Positions 62,268 to 64,000 of a stretch of 64,000 nucleotides of DNA are shown here, piece after piece (positions within the stretch are counted from its first letter, which is position 1; each line of letters begins with the position of its first letter). Origin of the DNA: Cryobacterium arcticum (lineage in GTDB: Bacteria > Actinomycetota > Actinomycetes > Actinomycetales > Microbacteriaceae). Under the pieces are notes generated by a model. It searched no databases, was not told the DNA's origin, and saw only the letters and a program-made list of their open reading frames with translations. A program made the translations under genes and the position numbers. Location: assembly GCF_003185895.1 (NCBI RefSeq), contig NZ_QHLY01000012.1:558001-622000 (forward strand), written 5' to 3'.

Positions 62268-62273
62268 AATCTA
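62268..62273 (-). promoter_or_regulatory. -10 box of a likely leaderless promoter (ppgK)
   Basis: TAGATT on the minus strand, six bases before the ATG at 62261; it lies just outside the stop codon of map. Confidence 0.6.
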
Positions 62274-62277
62274 CCGG

Positions 62278-63144
62278 CTACGGCAACGTCAGGATCTCGG
62301 CGCCACGCTCGGTCACGACCAGGGTGTGTTCGAACTGGGCGGTAATGCTGCGATCCCTGGTGAGCACCGTCCAGTCGTCGGCCCACATGTCCCACTCGCT
62401 GGTGCCGAGGGTGAGCATCGGTTCGATGGTGAAGACCATGCCCACCTCCATCACGGTGTCGTACTGGGGCGCGGAGTCGTAGTGCGGAATGATGAGGCCG
62501 GAGTGGAAGGCAGCGCCGACACCGTGCCCGGTGAAGTCCCGAACCACGCCATAACCGAACCGCTTCGCGTAGGACTCGATGGTGCGGCCGATCACATTGA
62601 CCTGTCGACCGGGGGCGACGGCCTTGATACCGCGGGCCAGGGCCTCCCGGGTGCGCTCAACGAGCAGGGTGACCTCTTCGGAGGCCTCGCCCACGATGAA
62701 GGTCATGTTCGAGTCGCCGTGCACACCGTTCTTGTAGGCGGTGATGTCGATGTTGACGATGTCGCCGTTCTCGAGCACGGTGTCATCGGGGATACCGTGG
62801 CAGATCACTTCGTTCACCGACGAGCAGATCGACTTGGGATAGCCACGGTAGCCGAGCGTGGACGGGTAGGCGCCCTCGCGCAACACCGCCTCGTGTCCGA
62901 TCCGGTCGAGTTCCTCGGTCGTGACGCCAGGCGTGACCGCCCGGCCGACCTCCTGGATGGCCGCCGCTGCGATCCGCCCGGACTCCCGGATTAACTGGAT
63001 CTGGTCGGGGGAGTACACGTCTGAACCGGTGAACGGCGCCGGCGCGGTGCGACCCACGTACTCCGGTCGAACGATGGACGAGGGAACGGAGCGGTGACTG
63101 GACACGGCTCCCGGAATGAGGTGACCGACGGAATCCTTAGGCAT
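62278..63144 (-). CDS. map: Methionine aminopeptidase, type I
   Basis: 288 residues from the ATG at 63144; an extended N-terminus (~50 residues) contains an actinobacterial Pro-rich SH3-like linker but no zinc finger. Metal ligands appear in order: Asp in [14 protein letters not shown] (two), His in GHGVGAAFH, Glu in FTIEPML, Glu near AQFEHT. It removes N-terminal Met after deformylase. TAAGCT is seven bases before the ATG, so leaderless translation is likely. ppgK follows 16 bp downstream. Confidence 0.96.
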   Translation of the reverse strand: MPKDSVGHLIPGAVSSHRSVPSSIVRPEYVGRTAPAPFTGSDVYSPDQIQLIRESGRIAAAAIQEVGRAVTPGVTTEELDRIGHEAVLREGAYPSTLGYRGYPKSICSSVNEVICHGIPDDTVLENGDIVNIDITAYKNGVHGDSNMTFIVGEASEEVTLLVERTREALARGIKAVAPGRQVNVIGRTIESYAKRFGYGVVRDFTGHGVGAAFHSGLIIPHYDSAPQYDTVMEVGMVFTIEPMLTLGTSEWDMWADDWTVLTRDRSITAQFEHTLVVTERGAEILTLP

Positions 63145-63159
63145 AGGATCAAGCTTATG
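63142..63159. promoter_or_regulatory. Symmetric divergent leaderless promoters of map and the 62-aa gene
   Basis: The two ATG codons point away from each other with twelve bases between. TAGGAT (63144-63149) is seven bases before the plus-strand ATG at 63157, and TAAGCT on the minus strand (63157-63152) is seven bases before the map ATG at 63144. Each -10 box touches the other gene's start codon. Confidence 0.6.
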
Positions 63160-63345
63160 GCCGAAGATACTGAACACCAGTTCTGGTACAACATGCGCAC
63201 GGGCGCGGTGGAGAAGGGTCTGCTGTCGCCCTCGATCGACCGGGTCGGACCGTTCTCGACGTTCGACGAGGCGACCCATGCCCTCGACAAACTCCGAGCC
63301 AATAGTGCCAAATGGGCTGAGGATGACGCTGCCGACGACCGCTGA
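63157..63345 (+). CDS. Conserved 62-residue actinobacterial protein (SPOR-like)
   Basis: 62 residues: [21 protein letters not shown] then [28 protein letters not shown]. This matches a short conserved actinobacterial family divergently placed from map and sometimes labelled SPOR domain-containing; the [10 protein letters not shown] part is the SPOR-like turn. Acidic C-terminus, no membrane segment. Function unknown. The ATG has TAGGAT seven bases before it and no ribosome binding site. Confidence 0.82.
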   Translation: MAEDTEHQFWYNMRTGAVEKGLLSPSIDRVGPFSTFDEATHALDKLRANSAKWAEDDAADDR

Positions 63346-63368
63346 GGCCGCCGCGTGACCGAGAGCGG

Positions 63369-64000
63369 CTACTCGTAGCTGTGCTCGGCTCCGGGGTAGG
63401 AACCGGAGTCGACGTCTGCCTTGAACGCTTGGACGGCGTCGGTGAGAACCGAACGCAGGTTGGCGTACTGGCGCACGAACCGTGGCACCCTCCCGCCGGT
63501 CAGGCCGGCGAAGTCAGTCCACACCATCAGCTGGCCGTCCACATCCGGGCCGGCGCCGACTCCGATGGTGGGAATCTCGAGCTTCTCGGTGACCATGGCG
63601 GCCACGGACGCCGGCACCATCTCCAGGACGACCGCGAATGCGCCGGCGTCCTGCACGGCCAGGGCGTCCTTGAGCAGCTGCTCTGCGCCGGCGCCGCGGC
63701 CCTGGATGATGTGCCCGCCGAGGCCGTGCTCGCTCTGCGGCGTGAAACCGATGTGTGCCATCACCGGAATCCCGGCCGACACGATGCGGGAGATCTGCTT
63801 GCGGCTGCGCACACCACCCTCGAGCTTCACCGCGTGGGCCTGGGCTTCCTTCATGAAGCGCACGGCGGTGTGCAGTGCCTCTGACGGGCCGGTCTCGTAG
63901 GTGCCGAACGGCATATCGGCCACGACGAGAGCCCGCGTGACGGCGCGGGCGACGGCACGGGTCAGGGGAATCAGTTCGTCGACGGTGACAGGCAGGGTGG
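63369..64000 (-). CDS. panB: 3-methyl-2-oxobutanoate hydroxymethyltransferase (5' part outside window)
   Basis: About 210 C-terminal residues are visible; the start lies beyond the right edge. Family motifs: [55 protein letters not shown]. The enzyme transfers a hydroxymethyl group from 5,10-methylene-THF to 2-oxoisovalerate, giving ketopantoate for coenzyme A. The typical C-terminal sequence [15 protein letters not shown] is complete. The PanE-like reductase at 10431 could act next in the same pathway, although it is not linked. Confidence 0.95.
   Translation of the reverse strand, partial: TLPVTVDELIPLTRAVARAVTRALVVADMPFGTYETGPSEALHTAVRFMKEAQAHAVKLEGGVRSRKQISRIVSAGIPVMAHIGFTPQSEHGLGGHIIQGRGAGAEQLLKDALAVQDAGAFAVVLEMVPASVAAMVTEKLEIPTIGVGAGPDVDGQLMVWTDFAGLTGGRVPRFVRQYANLRSVLTDAVQAFKADVDSGSYPGAEHSYE

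Overview
The window is high-GC, densely coded DNA from an actinobacterium, most likely a member of the Microbacteriaceae (Cryobacterium-like). The support is gene content: a fasR-fabD-fabH-acpP-fabF cluster next to aceE, DUF3145, a PGPGW membrane protein, polyphosphate glucokinase, a long-form leuA, GAF-ANTAR proteins, a DosS/DosR-type pair, and many leaderless-looking starts. The genus call is inference. No prophage, insertion sequence or CRISPR array was seen. Almost all genes are chromosomal housekeeping or regulatory genes.

Layout. 1-1346 holds the N-terminal part of a DUF222/HNH-family protein on the minus strand. A repeat-bearing gap and two tandem DUF4870 membrane genes follow. 2770-9911 is a stress/RNA/ribosome block behind a CIRCE operator: hrcA, dnaJ, rsmE, HIT, phoH, ybeY, corC-like and era. 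9908-16315 has a PPOX protein, a PanE-like reductase behind a micro-ORF, a NarL-type two-component pair and an FtsX-type ABC exporter. 16328-18299 is leuA with a leucine-rich leader peptide and hairpin. 18465-27339 contains an unknown conserved protein, a TRIC-like channel, recO-uppS, a DsbA/FrnE-type oxidoreductase with a tiny Cys-rich protein, and dusB-dgt-dnaG. 27340-35100 is a peptide-type ABC operon (lipoprotein, two permeases, a double ATPase, a third ATPase) ending in a D-2-hydroxyacid dehydrogenase. 35115-43410 mixes tRNA-Asn, a histidine-kinase-like protein lacking its phospho-acceptor histidine, def, a DMT transporter, a GT4 glycosyltransferase with a structured leader, tRNA-Met, a lipoprotein, a PolA-like polymerase, a PadR regulator and DUF3145.

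43475-51120 (minus) is the pyruvate-to-fatty-acid block: aceE makes acetyl-CoA, fasR is the probable regulator, and fabD/fabH/acpP/fabF start and extend chains. 51397-58917 is a stress/dormancy island: peroxiredoxin, tRNA-Val, two GAF-ANTAR proteins, an unknown 112-aa protein, two universal stress proteins, and a DosS/DosR-like pair with a DosR/OsdR-like box in the divergent promoter. 58966-64000 has a Nif3-like protein, a coiled-coil zinc-ribbon protein, the RNase P RNA, a PGPGW protein, ppgK, map, a small conserved protein and the C-terminal part of panB.

The observations most worth following are (i) the DosRS-like island with its candidate operator, (ii) the degenerate histidine kinase at 35349, (iii) the leuA leader attenuator, (iv) a strong series of TANNNT boxes 6-7 nt before start codons, predicting leaderless mRNAs for about 15 genes, including a symmetric divergent pair at map, and (v) several tiny ORFs and structured leaders.
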